Notes: generated by a model not told the origin, from the sequence alone. A stretch of DNA of 64,000 bases from Pampus argenteus (GCA_036937835.1 CM072863.1:20830501-20894500); one strand, 5' to 3'; positions 1-14,064 are shown, numbered from the stretch's first letter. Program-made: numbers and translations.

Positions 1-2792
1 ATTAAATATGATTATCTGCTACATAGCAAACATTTGCTTGTTTTCATCTTGATCAGTGTGTGACCACAGACGTCACACACTTTCTGTCTTTTGGTTTTTG
101 CCAACAGCATTCAGTCACCTGCCTCAAGAGTTAAAAAGCAGGTCGTACCAACCATTTCGTCTTTGGTCTGCCCTACAGCAGCCTGCTTAGTGTTAGACAG
201 CATTCACTATTGCTTATTGTTAGTAACAAGAGGGAAGAATTTGCCCTGTCCACCAGGACATGTCAGGTAATGTCTAAGTACATTCGAATGTATGAAAGTG
301 TACTTTCTGCCTACTAACTCCAGCCCTTTTGTTCTGCTCTACCTGCTGTGCTTTGTATACCAAATGAACTATAAATAAATGTGTGACAGCAGATATTGCA
401 GTCAGAACTTTGGAAAGATGACATTAGAAAAGAATGTAGGTGGATACCATGGAGAACGGAGAGACCGTAGAGATGACATAGGCAAAAACCTAATAGGAGC
501 TGTTGCTTACAAATGAATCATTGATTCGGTTTATTATGATCACAAAGGTTTTAACCTTTAATAGGAAGTACGGTTGTTGATGATAATCACTTAGATTATC
601 AGGAACATGTGCCACGTTTTTAGAAAGACATATTAAAGAACTCCCTGTTAGAGCTCAGCACCTTTTAAAGTTGTGGCTAATGTGTTAGCAGAGTTGTCTA
701 CCATTGAAGTTGAAGTTGTGTATCTGACCACCAGGCTACTGGGATTTCTTTTTTCACATTTCGTTTATGTCTGATTTGATCTCCAGGTATAAACATGTGC
801 CGTATCTACTGTGTAAGAGACTCAGTCTCAGTACGCCATTGTCTGAGGCAGAAAGCTCTGTAGAGATGGATGAATTTGGTCTGTAGGTTTGTCACTATAA
901 GACCCCCACCCCCCAGTCACACATTATTAATATGAAATACTGATGCATCTTATTTTTTGGCTTTTTATTTACTGTCTGGCAATGTGCGTGATAGAGAGCC
1001 AGACATCTTCTGTGGAGAAACAACTGTCAGAGTGTTGAGCTACCAAGCATAAAAACATCCATTCCACACTTCCTGCCAAAGCTTTACAATAAAAGCCTTC
1101 TGGTGGTGAGCTAATCTTAGGAAGCACTGAGCATGTATTTACAGGATATGAAGATTACTTTGCAGGTCTCAATGAATCCTAAATACATCACTGTCATCAT
1201 GGTGTAATACTAAGCACAAGTCAATATGGAGTACAATTCATGAGGACCTGTTCATATAAACACGGCCCAAATGAATTATCACACTCACTGGACACAGAGC
1301 ATCAGTTGATATTAATATAAAACACACCATGAATGAAGATGCATATTCATTTTATCTCAGTTTTATTTTCGGTTGATCATGTCAAAGATGTCTCCTATAT
1401 GTGACACAATAAGGCAATTTAATTTTTGACTGGTAAAGAAAATGCTTGTCAGGTTAGCTAAAAAGTTAATTTCAGACACTGTTCACAGATACATATGGCG
1501 TTATAGATTATAGCTATGCAAATCCTATGGAATATTTAGCATTAACTACTGCCATATGATGGAAGTGAATGGGATTTTATTGGTGGTGCTCACAACATTA
1601 AAAATTGTTTTCTAGTTTTTTTTTTTTAGAAATCTTACTATGAACAGATTTAACTGGGACTACAGAAGAAAGAGTTCCTGAACCGACCTTTCATTTATTA
1701 TGAAAAATTATGAAAAATAAAAGTTGCCAATTACCATTCTTCTAACAGTCATCCCTTTAGTTTCTTTGGACGTAAAAAAAATGCTTCAGGTGATGTAACC
1801 TGCCCTCTTAGCCGTTGGCCATCACAAGTCCTGGCAGCAATGGTTAAAAATCATTGCTATCGGCTGTCTCAACAGTATTGATCCTAACCTTGTGATCTGT
1901 TAGTGTAGACGTGTCTAATGTATCTGCTGTTTCTGACTAGCAACAAATAATTTCCCTGACACATCGATTTTCTGTTCGTGCAATAGCTCGTTCTTTTCCT
2001 CACCGCAGTATTTGTGTGAATGGTGCTGACATTACATGGCGTGTGTAACAAGTCGTTACATATTACTGCTCACTGTCTTTGTGTGCTAGCTAGTTAATTA
2101 GCTATTTGCTAGCATTATGAATGAGCTTACTCTTCTTAAACGACTAGTCATTGACTGAAGGGCTAAAGAGTATCCTGATTTTGAAATCTCCTTTATCAGA
2201 CCGTTCAGTTTTCAAGAGACATTACTACACAGATTCACCCCTTCAAGCTCTTTTCTTTTTAATTTGTTTGTTCTGCTATAGCCAAATTAGCTAATACTAG
2301 CCAAAATGGCAGCGCAGGTTCCAATTTGGCATGCAAGGAAAAGGACAAGTGGTTAATACACACATTAGTTTATATCAAATTTTTACTCATTTATAAATGC
2401 TATGAAACTAGGGGAAAACGTTAAGCGCCCAACTTAAAGTTAATATATTAACTTTAGCCAAAACATAAAGCTGTCATGTTAGAGGTTGCTGAGTTAGTAC
2501 TAGCCTTTGCTAGGCTACACTGGGATAACGGTTTGGCTGTTTTACTGGTGAGTTATCGTCAAACACAGTTGGATGGAAGCTTTGTTGAGCCAGCTGCAAA
2601 ATTGTGAAAAGTGTGTGACAGTAAAACTGTAATTCAGAAATGAAAACCTTATGTGCAGAAGGGAGTATTATGTAGCTTTTCAAAATCTGAATAAATAGAA
2701 GCTGTGTTTGCATAGGAGAGAAGTAGCTACCATTCCTTACTGAGCCTCGGGATTACATTTGAATTACAGTTATTATTGCCTTGTGTAAAACC

Positions 2793-3080
2793 TTAAAGCT
2801 GCAATTATCAGTCTTTTTTTGTTTGACCACTTGAGGACAGAACTCCATAATAAGCTAAAAAAAACCTGGTTAATGTAAGTCCAATATTCACTACTCACTA
2901 CGTTAGCTCTGTTTTAGCTAGTTAGCTGCTAAATGCGCAGCTATATTCAGCAGAGTTGCTAACTTTGTCTGCAGTTTGTTGCTGGGCGGAACAGTGTACA
3001 ATTGGTTTTTCATAACTTTTTTTGATGCTGCTGTCGGCAATGAGGTTGATGAGAACGTTGCAGTACGTCAAACCTAAACA
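2793..3080 (+). mobile_element. TTAAAGCTGCA-family dispersed repeat, 5' portion
   Basis: It begins TTAAAGCTGCAATTATC in phf2 intron 1. It contains GACCACTTGAGGACAG, AGCTAGTTAGCTGCTAAATG, TTGCTAACTTTG and GCTGGGCGG, which line up with pieces of the copies at 14315 and 29440. Eroded, with no ORF. Confidence 0.45.
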
Positions 3081-4614
3081 GCGACGCTAATACGCTCTGT
3101 AGAGTAGACGTGACCACTTCCACCTTTCACATTGTTAATATGAAACTATTGATCGTGCAGTAAGTTTGGTTTGCTGTGTTATTTTTAGTGTTATAGTGTG
3201 TTATAATGACCACACTGTTGCACAGATACTGTACGTGGTTGCATGCAGGCCTCCCGTGTTTTTACTTCTCTCAGTCTCTGGTGCTTTCCTTACTTGGTCA
3301 TGGCATGTTTTGGTTATTTGTATACAGAATGGGTCTCACCCAGACTTGAATATTTGTTTGATGATATATACACAGTTATTTTTCATTTCATTTATTATTT
3401 ATGATCATTATTAATTAATTATTAACTTTCTTAGTTTGACCAGAAGGCAAAAAAACCCAACAACAACCAAGGACTGAATCAAATTTAGCAAAGTGCTTTA
3501 ATCTGAGAATTAAATGAGATTATCAGGTCTGTAGTTTTATTATTATATTATTTTATTAACTATTTTATTGTTTTATTCTTTTATGTCATTTGATTCATCA
3601 GTTGTATTGTTGTCTAGTTTAAATGTTGTCTTTTTTACCCTGCTGCTATTAAATTATTATTATTAATTATTATTTTTGGCTTTCACTTTAAATATGTTTA
3701 TGAGCTCGGGCGTTCATTCTTGAACTTAAAAACATGTATGTATGACAAAATATTAGCTCATAGTTTTCACCACGTGTGCCATCTTGCCACCCTGTAATAA
3801 CACTATAGTTAGTAGATCGTATCCAATAAGATGCTGGACTGTGCTATAAATGTGTCGATGGTAGAGGTATGTCATGTAATGTAACACCATAGTTGTAGTT
3901 ACATAGATGAATGACATGATAGATAGCAGCAAAGCAGCAGAGGCTGAGCTATACTTACTTTCAGTCATGTAGTAGGTTCCTACACTAAGGCAACTCTCTG
4001 CAAACTGTGAGACACACCCTCAGGCTGTAACAAGTTGTTTGTTGTTGTCTGTCACTGACTTCTCTCCAGAGCCACAGAAGTATTCATACAAATGTTTTCA
4101 CTGACAGAGTCGTAATCCTCATCACTATTAAACCTTTGGCGTGTCCAAAACAGCATGTTTCTGCCCATATTTAACTAAAAAAAACAAAACAATGCAATGT
4201 AAATGTTGTGTGCTTTTAGTCTCAGACAGAAATGTATTAGCAGGATGGAGCTGTGCAGTATTCCTGAAAGACTAGAATAAAATGTCCTACCTTGGTACAA
4301 ACCTGTCTCAACCGTGTACATCTGCTGTGGCATTTAATGGTAGAACACATCTGTAACACTCCTGACCTGAAACAGAAATAAAAGTGACCCCCGCTGCCAC
4401 TCCTTAAAATGCTTTGATGCAGCGAAAAATCTCTCCGTTAAGAGCGTCTGTGTTTTTTTTTACATTTCATTTTGAGTTCTCCTCGGAGACATCAAGCGAA
4501 GGATGTCATCAACAGGCATTTCTACTATGTCTACACACACCCATTTATTGTATTTGTCTTCAGTGAAAGTGAGTAGGCTGTGTTGTAAAGCTGCGGATTT
4601 CCCTGGGGGGGGGC

Positions 4615-4658
4615 GAGAGAGAGAGAAAGAGACAGAGAGAGAGAGAGAGAGAGAGAGG
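4615..4658. repeat. (GA)n microsatellite
   Basis: GA dinucleotides interrupted by AA and CA, in phf2 intron 1. Confidence 0.95.
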
Positions 4659-5245
4659 GGAGAAAACAGTCTGGGAAACTCCCAGTTCATTGAGTTTGGG
4701 AGCAGCGGCTCCAAACGGGAGGAATTTGCTTGTGCAAGAGAGCATGACAGCTGCTGTTTGACACAGTGGGATGAGCTGAGCGTTCAACTGTCATGTGGAA
4801 CGAGGCACTCGCATTGTTTTCGTCTCTTTTATCACAGGTCCTCAATGCTGCTTTTTCTTTTATATGTTATAACAACATTACCTCCTGAAGAATTACGCCA
4901 TATTTGTTTCCCTCGTCTCTCCTCAAGTTTATGTCTCTCGTCATTTTTTCCATGGTGACATTTCTTGATAACACATTCAAATTGCAAAACGTTTGAGAAA
5001 TAAAAGGCAGGGGGAATTTTTTTTTTATCTATTGTCACTGCAAATTGTCAAATTGTCGTGATCGTGGCGCCATCAAAGGCACGAACGAAGTCAAAGTGCC
5101 TCGTGTTCATTGAGCCAGCGCTTCCTTTCACAGCAGCAGCATTATAAGCGTCCGTGTGGAGGGCAGTATTTATAGTCTGCTGTGGTACTTGTGCTGTCCT
5201 CCACTGTCCCGTCCCTGGGTTTTATACTGTATGCCCTTTGAATCA

Positions 5246-5330
5246 CTTTAAAGGAACATTCCAGGGTTTTTGTGCACTTCACTAAAATTGACAAACTGTT
5301 AAGTTGCTCCAGTCTATGCTTAGTTTTTGA
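5246..5330 (+). repeat. candidate partial copy of the TTTAAAGGA(A/G)CAT repeat
   Basis: CTTTAAAGGAACATTCCAGG and the following TTTTTGTGCACT match the start of the copy at 57672 at most positions. The similarity fades after about 30 bases. Confidence 0.3.
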
Positions 5331-5578
5331 ATGTGTTTTATAAGCACGTCACCCCATAACGAATCACAAACAAACCAGTCATAGAGATATTTTATAAAAT
5401 GAATTGCACATCTATTACTTCTATATTCTGTACTATCTTCCTGTCATCATGTTGTTATTGATGCCTTTTTCTGGCGAGTTGACTTTTCTATTGCATTCAA
5501 GAAGCTGCTGCACATGCTTTTGTAAAATGGTTAAGTTCACATTGCTGTACATTAAAGTGTTTCTTGTGTTTTTTTCAG

Positions 5579-5664
5579 CTGTGTCGAGGTGGATGAAGAT
5601 GACGCTCCAGATATTGATATATATCACTGTCCGAACTGCGAGAAGACCCACGGCAAATCCACAT
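5579..5664 (+). CDS. phf2: phf2 coding exon 2: second half of PHD finger
   Basis: Acceptor TTTTTTCAG ends at 5578 and the donor GTACGT starts at 5665. The first base completes a Ser codon from the missing exon. The translation [20 protein letters not shown] then EKTHGKST contains the acidic stretch and the final C-x2-C zinc ligands of the PHD finger. This finger binds the H3 tail methylated at Lys4 in PHF2/PHF8. The earlier zinc ligands and the aromatic cage residues should be in the exon upstream of the window. Confidence 0.95.
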
Positions 5665-8600
5665 GTACGTAGTAATACTGCACTCGCACCTGCACCTGAG
5701 CTTTGTAATGTCACAAAGATTTGCAGTGAGACATCCACTTCCTCTCAACTCACAAAGTTCTCAAAACAGATAAGACAACATATAGTCTGAATATATGTGA
5801 TAAAAAAAAGATTTGTTAAATTATTTTCTAATTGTCGGTTAACTGTGTTTTCCTTTATTTTTTCTGCTCTTCAGTGAAAAAGAAAAAGAACTGGAGCAAA
5901 CATGACATGGGGCAAAGCACAGACATCAAAGCTGTTCAGAACGGCAGTCAGGTCTTCATAAAGGAGCTTCGCAGTAGGACATTTCCGAGGTAAGCACACA
6001 TTTTACTATTTTTATACAACGGTCAACACCACAAATTGGGTAATAATATGAAATAAAGTAAACTGTATAATTCTGTATAATTAAAATAGTTACTTAACGC
6101 TCTCTGATGTGGATCACATCTAATCACATCTAATAAAAATGACTCACATTGACTGTGTCACATGGAATTTCCTGTCAGTATTACTCCACGTTTGAATAAT
6201 CACACTAGGGGGCGCTGTCTAATAACTTTTCAAGATTTGATCACAGGTCGATTTGCTGCCATAGTAATCAAAGCTCATGTTGTTTTCTCATTTCATACAA
6301 AGCCCGTTAATCGCTCTGCATTTATCACGTAGCTCTATCGTTGACTGTGGTTGTGTGTGTGTGTGCGTCGCAGTGCGGATGACGTGGTGGTGAAACTAAG
6401 CGGCAGTCAGCTGTCTATGGATTACCTGGAGGAGAACGGCTTCAACGAGCCAATCATGGTGCAGAAGAAAGACGGCCTGGGCATGTCCATGCCGGCGCCC
6501 ACCTTCTACATCAGTGATGTGGAGAACTACGTCGGTAAGGACTCTTACTGTTACTGCAATATCTAGTAGTACTGCTACATAGACCGGTACAACAGTTACT
6601 GCTACTAGTTACTGCTTTAATTCCAACTACTGCAACTACTTCTGTAATCTGTTACTATTACTTTTACTAATATGACGACTACTATTAATGCTGCAACTAT
6701 TCATATGACCACTACCCCAGTACTGCTCTGAATACTTAGTATCACTGCTATATTGCTTCTACAACCTGTGCTACTATCACAACCACTATTATTGCTGTTA
6801 CTATTAATATTACTGGAATTAGTGGTATGGATACTGCTTCTAATACTACTACTACCGCCACTATAATTATAACTACTGCAACTGTTTCCATAACTACAGC
6901 CACTACTGCTGCTACTACCTATACTACAAATTTGAGCTACTTTATTTAGGTATTTCTGTGCTACTTTATTATACTTTGTACTCCACTACATGTGTTTGAC
7001 AACTATTTTTAAATATTTAAATTTTCTTCAATACAAGCAGGTCAATGCTGGTACTTTGTGTGCAGTGTGTGTGTGTGTGTGTGTCTGGATTTCAACAGGG
7101 GGCGCATCTGCTCTATATTTCCCCTGTGACCTGCTGCTCTTTGATGAGACCAGCTATAACAGTCTAAAGAAAATGTTTTGCTTATCGGTGGTTTGTTGCC
7201 CGTCAGCTGGGTTTTTTTTTAACGCGTCTTCTGTTCTCCTCTCAGGCCCTGACGTCGGCGTGGACGTCGTCGATGTCACCAAACAGACTGACAGCAAGAT
7301 GAAGCTCAAAGAGTTTGTTGATTATTACTACAGCACAAACAGAAAGAAAGTGTTAAACGTCATCAACCTGGAATTCTCTGACGCAAGGTACGCAGCTTAC
7401 ATCTGATGCTGAAGTTTGAAATATAAAAAGATTTTGCTCATAAAGCTGCCAGTGTGCAAAAAATTCATGGTACTCATTTCTTTATTTCTATTTTTCTGGG
7501 AACAGGATGAACAGTATAGTGGAGAGTCCACAGATCGTGCGGCGGTTGTCTTGGGTAGAAAACTACTGGCCTGATGACGCTCTGCTCGGAAAGCCAAAAG
7601 TCACCAAATACTGTCTCATCTGCGTCAAAGACAGCTACACAGACTTCCACATTGAGTGCGGCGGCGCCTCCGTGTGGTACCACGTCCTAAAGGTCTGTCA
7701 CAGTTCTGGTTAGAACAATATGCTGGACCAGAAGTGTCTATGTAATCAACATATGTATCAGCCAGTCACTGTGATCTGCCTCTGATAGACCTTCAAGAGG
7801 AAATGTGGAAAACATTACACTCCATCTCTCATGTGATGATGATGATGATGATGATGCCAGAAAAGCTGATTGCCTTGTATTGTGTCCGCAGGGAGAAAAG
7901 ATCTTCTTCCTCATCAAGCCCACCTCTGCCAACCTGTCTCTGTATGAGCGCTGGAGATCATCATCCAATCACACCGAGATGTTCTTTGCTGACCAGGTGG
8001 ACAAATGTTACAAATGCACTCTGAAGCAAGGGCAGACTCTGTTCATCCCATCAGGTCAGAACCGCACTCACGTCATGGCGGAGATACCTCAGTGTAATGT
8101 CGAACACATGTTGCGTGGCCCGGGGCGGAGTAAAAGTTTCCAAATATATCAAATATGTATATATATATATATATATATGTATATATAATATATCAACCAT
8201 TTTCTGGTTTTAGCCTTTTAAATGTAAAGATTTGAGGCTTTTTCCTTTTTTATATAATTGTCATTTAGGTAAAACGAGGTATTTGAAGAGAGTATTTAAG
8301 GTTCTGAGAAACGCTGATGTGTATTATCACTGTTTTTATTTTTATTTTTACAACTTTAAATCTAATATATTTAAGAGAATATTTAAAGGTTTAGGCAGTT
8401 GAAACATTTCACAACTCATCTTTTTGTGATGTTCCTCCATCATTTTTCTTCTCGTTTGCAGTTTGAGGATGCGATCGTCTTATTTTCATGGATAATTAAC
8501 ACAATGTGGGCCTCATGCATGAAGTCAGCAGTTATAATAATGTCGGATGGCAGAACATTAGAGGGAGCGCAATTACACACACGTCACATGTACTGTACAT

Positions 8601-11600
8601 GTACGGTGCATTGATTGAGACGGATGTACGTCGACTCCAAATCACAACCTTACTGGGATCATACGATGTTTAATATTACGTTCGGATCCTCATCATGTGA
8701 AAATCCTTGAAGCTAGAACATTTCTGAAAACCGGGGCGTCTCTGTTACATAAACAGGATCTTTAGAGTTAGTTTTGTTGTTAGGCAACAACATGTTGAGC
8801 AACATGTAAATAAAAACAGTTTCAGAATGTTAATAATAGAGGTCAATGTAAAAAAAAAACAACAACAAAAAACATAAACAAGTAAGGGGATAATTAATGT
8901 AATATATGTATTTTAGTTTTCAACAGCAAATACTGAATTCATGAAGATCTTTAGTCATTAATAATAATATAGTTTCGTCTTTGGTTGACATGTGCTCGTC
9001 TCCTCAGGTTGGATCAATGCAATACTGACTCCAGTCGACTGTCTGGCGTTTTCCGGACACTTCGTCCACAACCTGAGTGTGGAGATGCAGATGAGGTTTG
9101 GACACCTGTCTTATTACACACACGTTCAACTTTCATCCTTGTGTTTGGTAATTAGTTTCTTTTTTGGCTCCTGCAGACGTTCATGTCTAATTCAGGGAGA
9201 TTCAGTGAGGCTGTTTCCAACTACGTTCCTCATTTAGGATTTGTTTTTAACTCCCAAATTCCACCGATCTGTTTATGAATTCCTGACATTTGGAAATACC
9301 TTGTGAATTGCACAGTTTGTTGCATTTAAACCTGTTGGCAACGCATGATAATGTTTAGCTGAAGCAGCTTGGTTTATTCTCCGCAGAGCGTATGAAATTG
9401 AGAAGCGGCTAAAGGTCAAAACTCTCACCCCCTTCCCCAACTTCGAGACGGCGTGCTGGTATGTGGGACGACATCTCCTCGAGCGATTCAAAGGTGAACC
9501 CTTAAAATTAGTCTTTAAAGTATTTATAGATTGGAATTTTTTTGTGGTATTTTCCTGTAAACTTACATGCTCGTTTAACTCGCCGTTTTCTCCGGGAGAA
9601 CGCATGAAAGCCGTGAAAACACAAAACGGCATCAAGAAGTGCCTCGTGCACAGTCACCGCGCTGTGTGTGTCTGCTGCACAGATGAGGAGCTGGATGCTC
9701 TAATATTATTACAGTCATCAAATCAGTGAATCGCAGAGTTCACAGATGATTAGCTTCAAAAGGTTTGGCCGAGCTAGAATCACTTGCTCCATTACGAGGC
9801 CGTGTTTAAACTCTCCTCAGCTGGCCTGGGCCAATTGTTTATGTTTCCACCATTTTCTGTGCGTGTGTTTGTGTGTGTGTGCGTGTTATAGCCAGATTGC
9901 TATTGTGTGCGGTGCACACTACTTCTAACCCACAAGGCCTTGCCATTAATATACCATTATTCTTTTTAACTTCAAGGTCAGCGGTTTGAGTGCAAGAAAA
10001 AGACTCACTTCACTGCCGCTGCTATTTTTCCTTCATCCTATTAATTCTTTCCTGTTTTGGTGTGTATCCACTTCAGTGTAATCAGTACTGAGGCAAACAC
10101 TCAATTCCCTAAAGGCCTTTGGCTTAGAGAATATGTCTCAGGAGTTGACAGGACTACTTAGATATTGTTTTTGGGGCTGTTAAACTGAAATTAAAGAGGA
10201 AACACACATTGAAGCTGCATTTGAATCATTTCACATGAATCACGTTTAATCTAGACCGGAGGGTCTTTGCCAAGAGATTGAGCTAAAATAGTCAAACTAT
10301 AAAAAAAGTAATTAAGAAATGTCAGTTGGAGTTGTCACTGATTAAATCCAGTGTCGTCTTTGGTTTACATTAATGGCGCAGAGCATGTAATTGTATTCGT
10401 TAAGTTTTAGCTTCCTCCAGACAGCCTTATAGCCTTTCATTTTTGGACGGCGGACTCTTGAAAGTTGCTTCAGTAGTGTGATCAGTCACAGGACTCATCA
10501 AGTCAGATGTAAAATTAACCTCAGACGCTAACAGATCTTTCATCGAAACCTTTTCTCTGTTTCTTCTCTTTTTCATTGGTTGATAGAACACATGCAGGCT
10601 AGTTATCGAGCTTCTTGTTTTAACTTGACACCGCACCAGTGTGGTTTTGTCGTTTGTAGCAGAGCAGATCATCTTAACTCTGAGTCATATCACACAGATG
10701 TGAAAGCTGGACCTTAAGTGTTTGGAGTCATCTATCATATCCTGCTTATCTCATTCTCAGGTTGTTGTAACAAGTGGCCGTCATTAGAAAAACGGCTGTG
10801 TTTCTGCAGCCAAAGATGATTAGACATCTTTGAAGTTACACACAAATGTTGAAATGTAAACCTAATAAGATTCGATAAGTGGATTCGATACTGGATTGAA
10901 ATTCATTAAAATGCTCCTGAACCCCAAGGAACAGAAAAAAATGAACAAGTTTCTTTAAAAAAAAAAAAATCCTTTTAAAAGCTTTTATTTCATTGTGCTG
11001 TTAACATGTGAGACAGAAAGTGGAGCATTTTGCACATACGGTAGTTATATTTGACATTTCAGTAATTTACAGCGATTCCCCACACAGTCACCCTGTTGAC
11101 AGAGTGGCTGTCATGGTGTCTCTTCATAACAACACAGACTGGAGTGTTCTAATGTTTGTGAGAGGCTTTACCTGTAAATCTCTGCCGCGCTCTGTAGTTT
11201 GACGTCTTTTTCTCGCGTTAAAGACCTCGAGTGATAACATTTGTATTTCTTGTTCCGCAGGTTTACATAAAGCAAATAAGCAACCAGCTCCATACCTGAT
11301 ACACGGTGCCAAAATCATCAACGGAGCCTTCCGAGCTTGGACTAAAAAGCAGGTATGGATACATCAGGTTGCATGTTAACAGTCAGCTGTCCGTCTACAG
11401 TGATGTAAAAGTCTGTTTCCTTCTGACAGGCCCTCTTGGAACACGAAGATGAGCTTCCAGAGAACATGAAACCCTCGCAGCTCATTAAGGATCTTGCCAG
11501 AGAGATTAGACTGTCAGAGGTGAGATTTGTTATAGATGGAGAATTGTTGTCAGCAAACTTTTCCTCAGACCAAAATACTCTTTCATGAGGAAGAGATGAG

Positions 11601-14003
11601 CTCATTTAATTTTAATCACCCAACAGCCACAAACATTTCAGACTGTATGTGCTTCCTACCGTCTAACTTTTCTATTGCCATTGTGGCCTCTAGAGGATGC
11701 TGATCATGCTTTTATCATATTCCTCTGAACAATCGTTTTTTGTTGTCCCCATGTGGTGTCTCTATGTGCAAGTATAAATACAGCAACAGCCTCATCTGCA
11801 TCCCAGTGTCAGTACAGTTTTAATCAAACATAAGCTTAATTACAGCAATTTCTTTTCTTTCTTCTCTAGAATGCAACAAAAGCCATTAAGAGCGAGCCCA
11901 GCATCAAGGTGCCCGTAGAGGAGCCACCATCCACCCACTCCGAGCCTGAAGAGCCTGTTTCCCCGGCGCACGTCCCCTCGCCCAGCAGAGAGAAAGCCAG
12001 AAAGAAAGCCTCCAAACCCCCCAAACCTCCAAAGCCTCCCAAACCCCCGAAGATGCCCAAGGCCCCGAAGCCTCCGAAGGTGCCGAAGGTCAAGGAGGGA
12101 GGGAAGAAGAAAGCGAAAAAGGCGAAAGAGTTGTCGCCGCCTCCCAAACCCTCCAGCTTCGCTGCTCTGGAGTCCCATGCAAAAGACATCTTGAGTAAGA
12201 TGGACCAGCCGAAGAAGACCAAGGTAAGCAGATGGAACGATGCCGAATCTTAGTATCAATAGAAATGGTGCTTATTTTGTGAAATTGTTATTTGTATCCT
12301 TAGATTTGACTTTATGCGAGCCATTTTGCATCCCTTCCAACAGAAGAAGACAGGAAGAAATATTATGGATGAATGTTTAATATTGTCTTTCTTCGTATAT
12401 TTCCATTTCCAGGCTGTTAAGAATATCCTGAGCATGTCAGAGAAGGAAATATCAAAGCAGAACAACGTCGAGAAGTTTGAAATGAGAGAGCAGAATAAAA
12501 ACAAGACTGAAGCAAAATGGAAGTATAAGGTAAAAATCATTTCATTTCACCAAACTAATGGCTGCTTGTTACAGGCCAAAGTAAACGGCATCGCAGTCCT
12601 CAAATAAACTGAAGGCTCAGTGTCATATAGAAAAGGAGACTCGAGCAAGTGGTGAAGGTTACAAGCTGAGCAGAAAAAAAAACCAAAAAACAGGATCATC
12701 CAAAAGTGATTTGCACACTTCACTTCAAAGCAATCAGCAAAAATAATGATGCAGCCCAAGTCACACATTTGAGGCCTGCAGCTCATCAGAGCTGCTCCAG
12801 AAACCTCCACCCTCCCCGAGTTTACCTAATGGAATTACGCCACGTCCATATCCACCGCGTTCCATCTAAGTATTTACATATGCCCTCATCTTTAAAAAAA
12901 AAAAAAGAAATGAAGGAAGGTTGCTGTATCGTTATTGCTTAACAACAGGGAGAGGCTTTTTCAGAGCAAAAGTATAATTTTGTTGAACGGAAGACATTAG
13001 AGGGCTTTAGTTTCATGGAAACTTCAATGCCAAACTGCTGTGGAATGTTTGCAGTCCCTCCAAGGATCTCCATCCGACTGCTCCTCCACATCAGGCCAAA
13101 CATTTGCAGATGGGAGTGGAGACCCCGTCAGATGTTTACCAAGGTCACCGGAGACCACATCTTCACTCGTGATTTACTGTCCATTCATGTAGAAGTTGAC
13201 AGCACCTCTGTGAACGGCGCGCAGGGCGATCGGGCCCGTATCCAAGTATTAAAAAGATCCACGAGACAATGAGAGATTTCAGTTTCAGGTTACACCACGC
13301 TGTCACATGCCTTTAATCTGAGAGACAAAATTGTTGAGGAGTGAGTATTTGAAAATGTATATTCTTGGATTTCAGTTAATTACACAGTCTTCTTGGTGGT
13401 GATGTTTATGGCAGCCACTTTACATTCCTCTTTACTTTCAATCGGCTCTGAAAATGTCAGAAGTGATCCTGATCCGCGGAGATTACCGTCATGACGAGTT
13501 CGGTCATTTAAACGTACGCTTTTTATTTAAATCAAATCATTCCCTTATGCTGTTTCGACAGAAACCAGTATTGACAAATATTTTACAATACTTTTATTGT
13601 TTTAGTAGTTTTTGATTTTAAGGTCATATAACAGCCTCGTCAATCCAAAACAATGTAATCGCAGTAGTCATTTGTTGACAGATATTTATTCTGATTTCTA
13701 GTAAGAGTTTGTTATTATTCAGATAGTTCTGCTAAAATGACATAAATGGAAGAAATCCATAGTATTGAAGAGATGACATTACTTAAAATACATTTTGAGA
13801 GTCAAGATATTCAAAGAAGAAGAAAATACATTGAAATGATTATTCATTATTATGTAATACAAGCAGATTGAAACTGTTGGTTAAATTTACATGGTTCGCT
13901 ACAAAGTTAATAATATTCAAAGACCACATTTTATTATGTATTGTTATGATGGATGGATGGCTGGATGGCTGGATGGATGGATGGATGGATGGATGGATGG
14001 ATG

Positions 14004-14064
<61 letters not shown>

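Larger units (their letters stand above)
1..5578 (+). other. phf2: phf2 intron 1 (3' part)
   Basis: No coding exon is found on either strand before the acceptor at 5578. The stretch holds AT-rich unique sequence, repeat-derived segments around 2793-3080 and 5246-5330, and a GA microsatellite at 4615-4658. The short open frames around the GA tract exist because GA/CT repeats lack stops; I do not regard them as genes. The upstream exon and the promoter are outside the window. Confidence 0.75.

Noticed and set aside
4460..4958. Open frames of 75-151 codons on both strands around the GA tract
   Set aside because: They are open because GA/CT repeats lack stop codons, overlap on opposite strands, and show low-complexity Arg-Glu or Ser-Leu runs with no domain.
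11840..12259. Minus-strand frames of 118 and 139 codons opposite phf2 exon 12
   Set aside because: They mirror the Lys-Pro-Pro repeat of exon 12 (giving Gly/Phe/Leu runs) and have no independent support.
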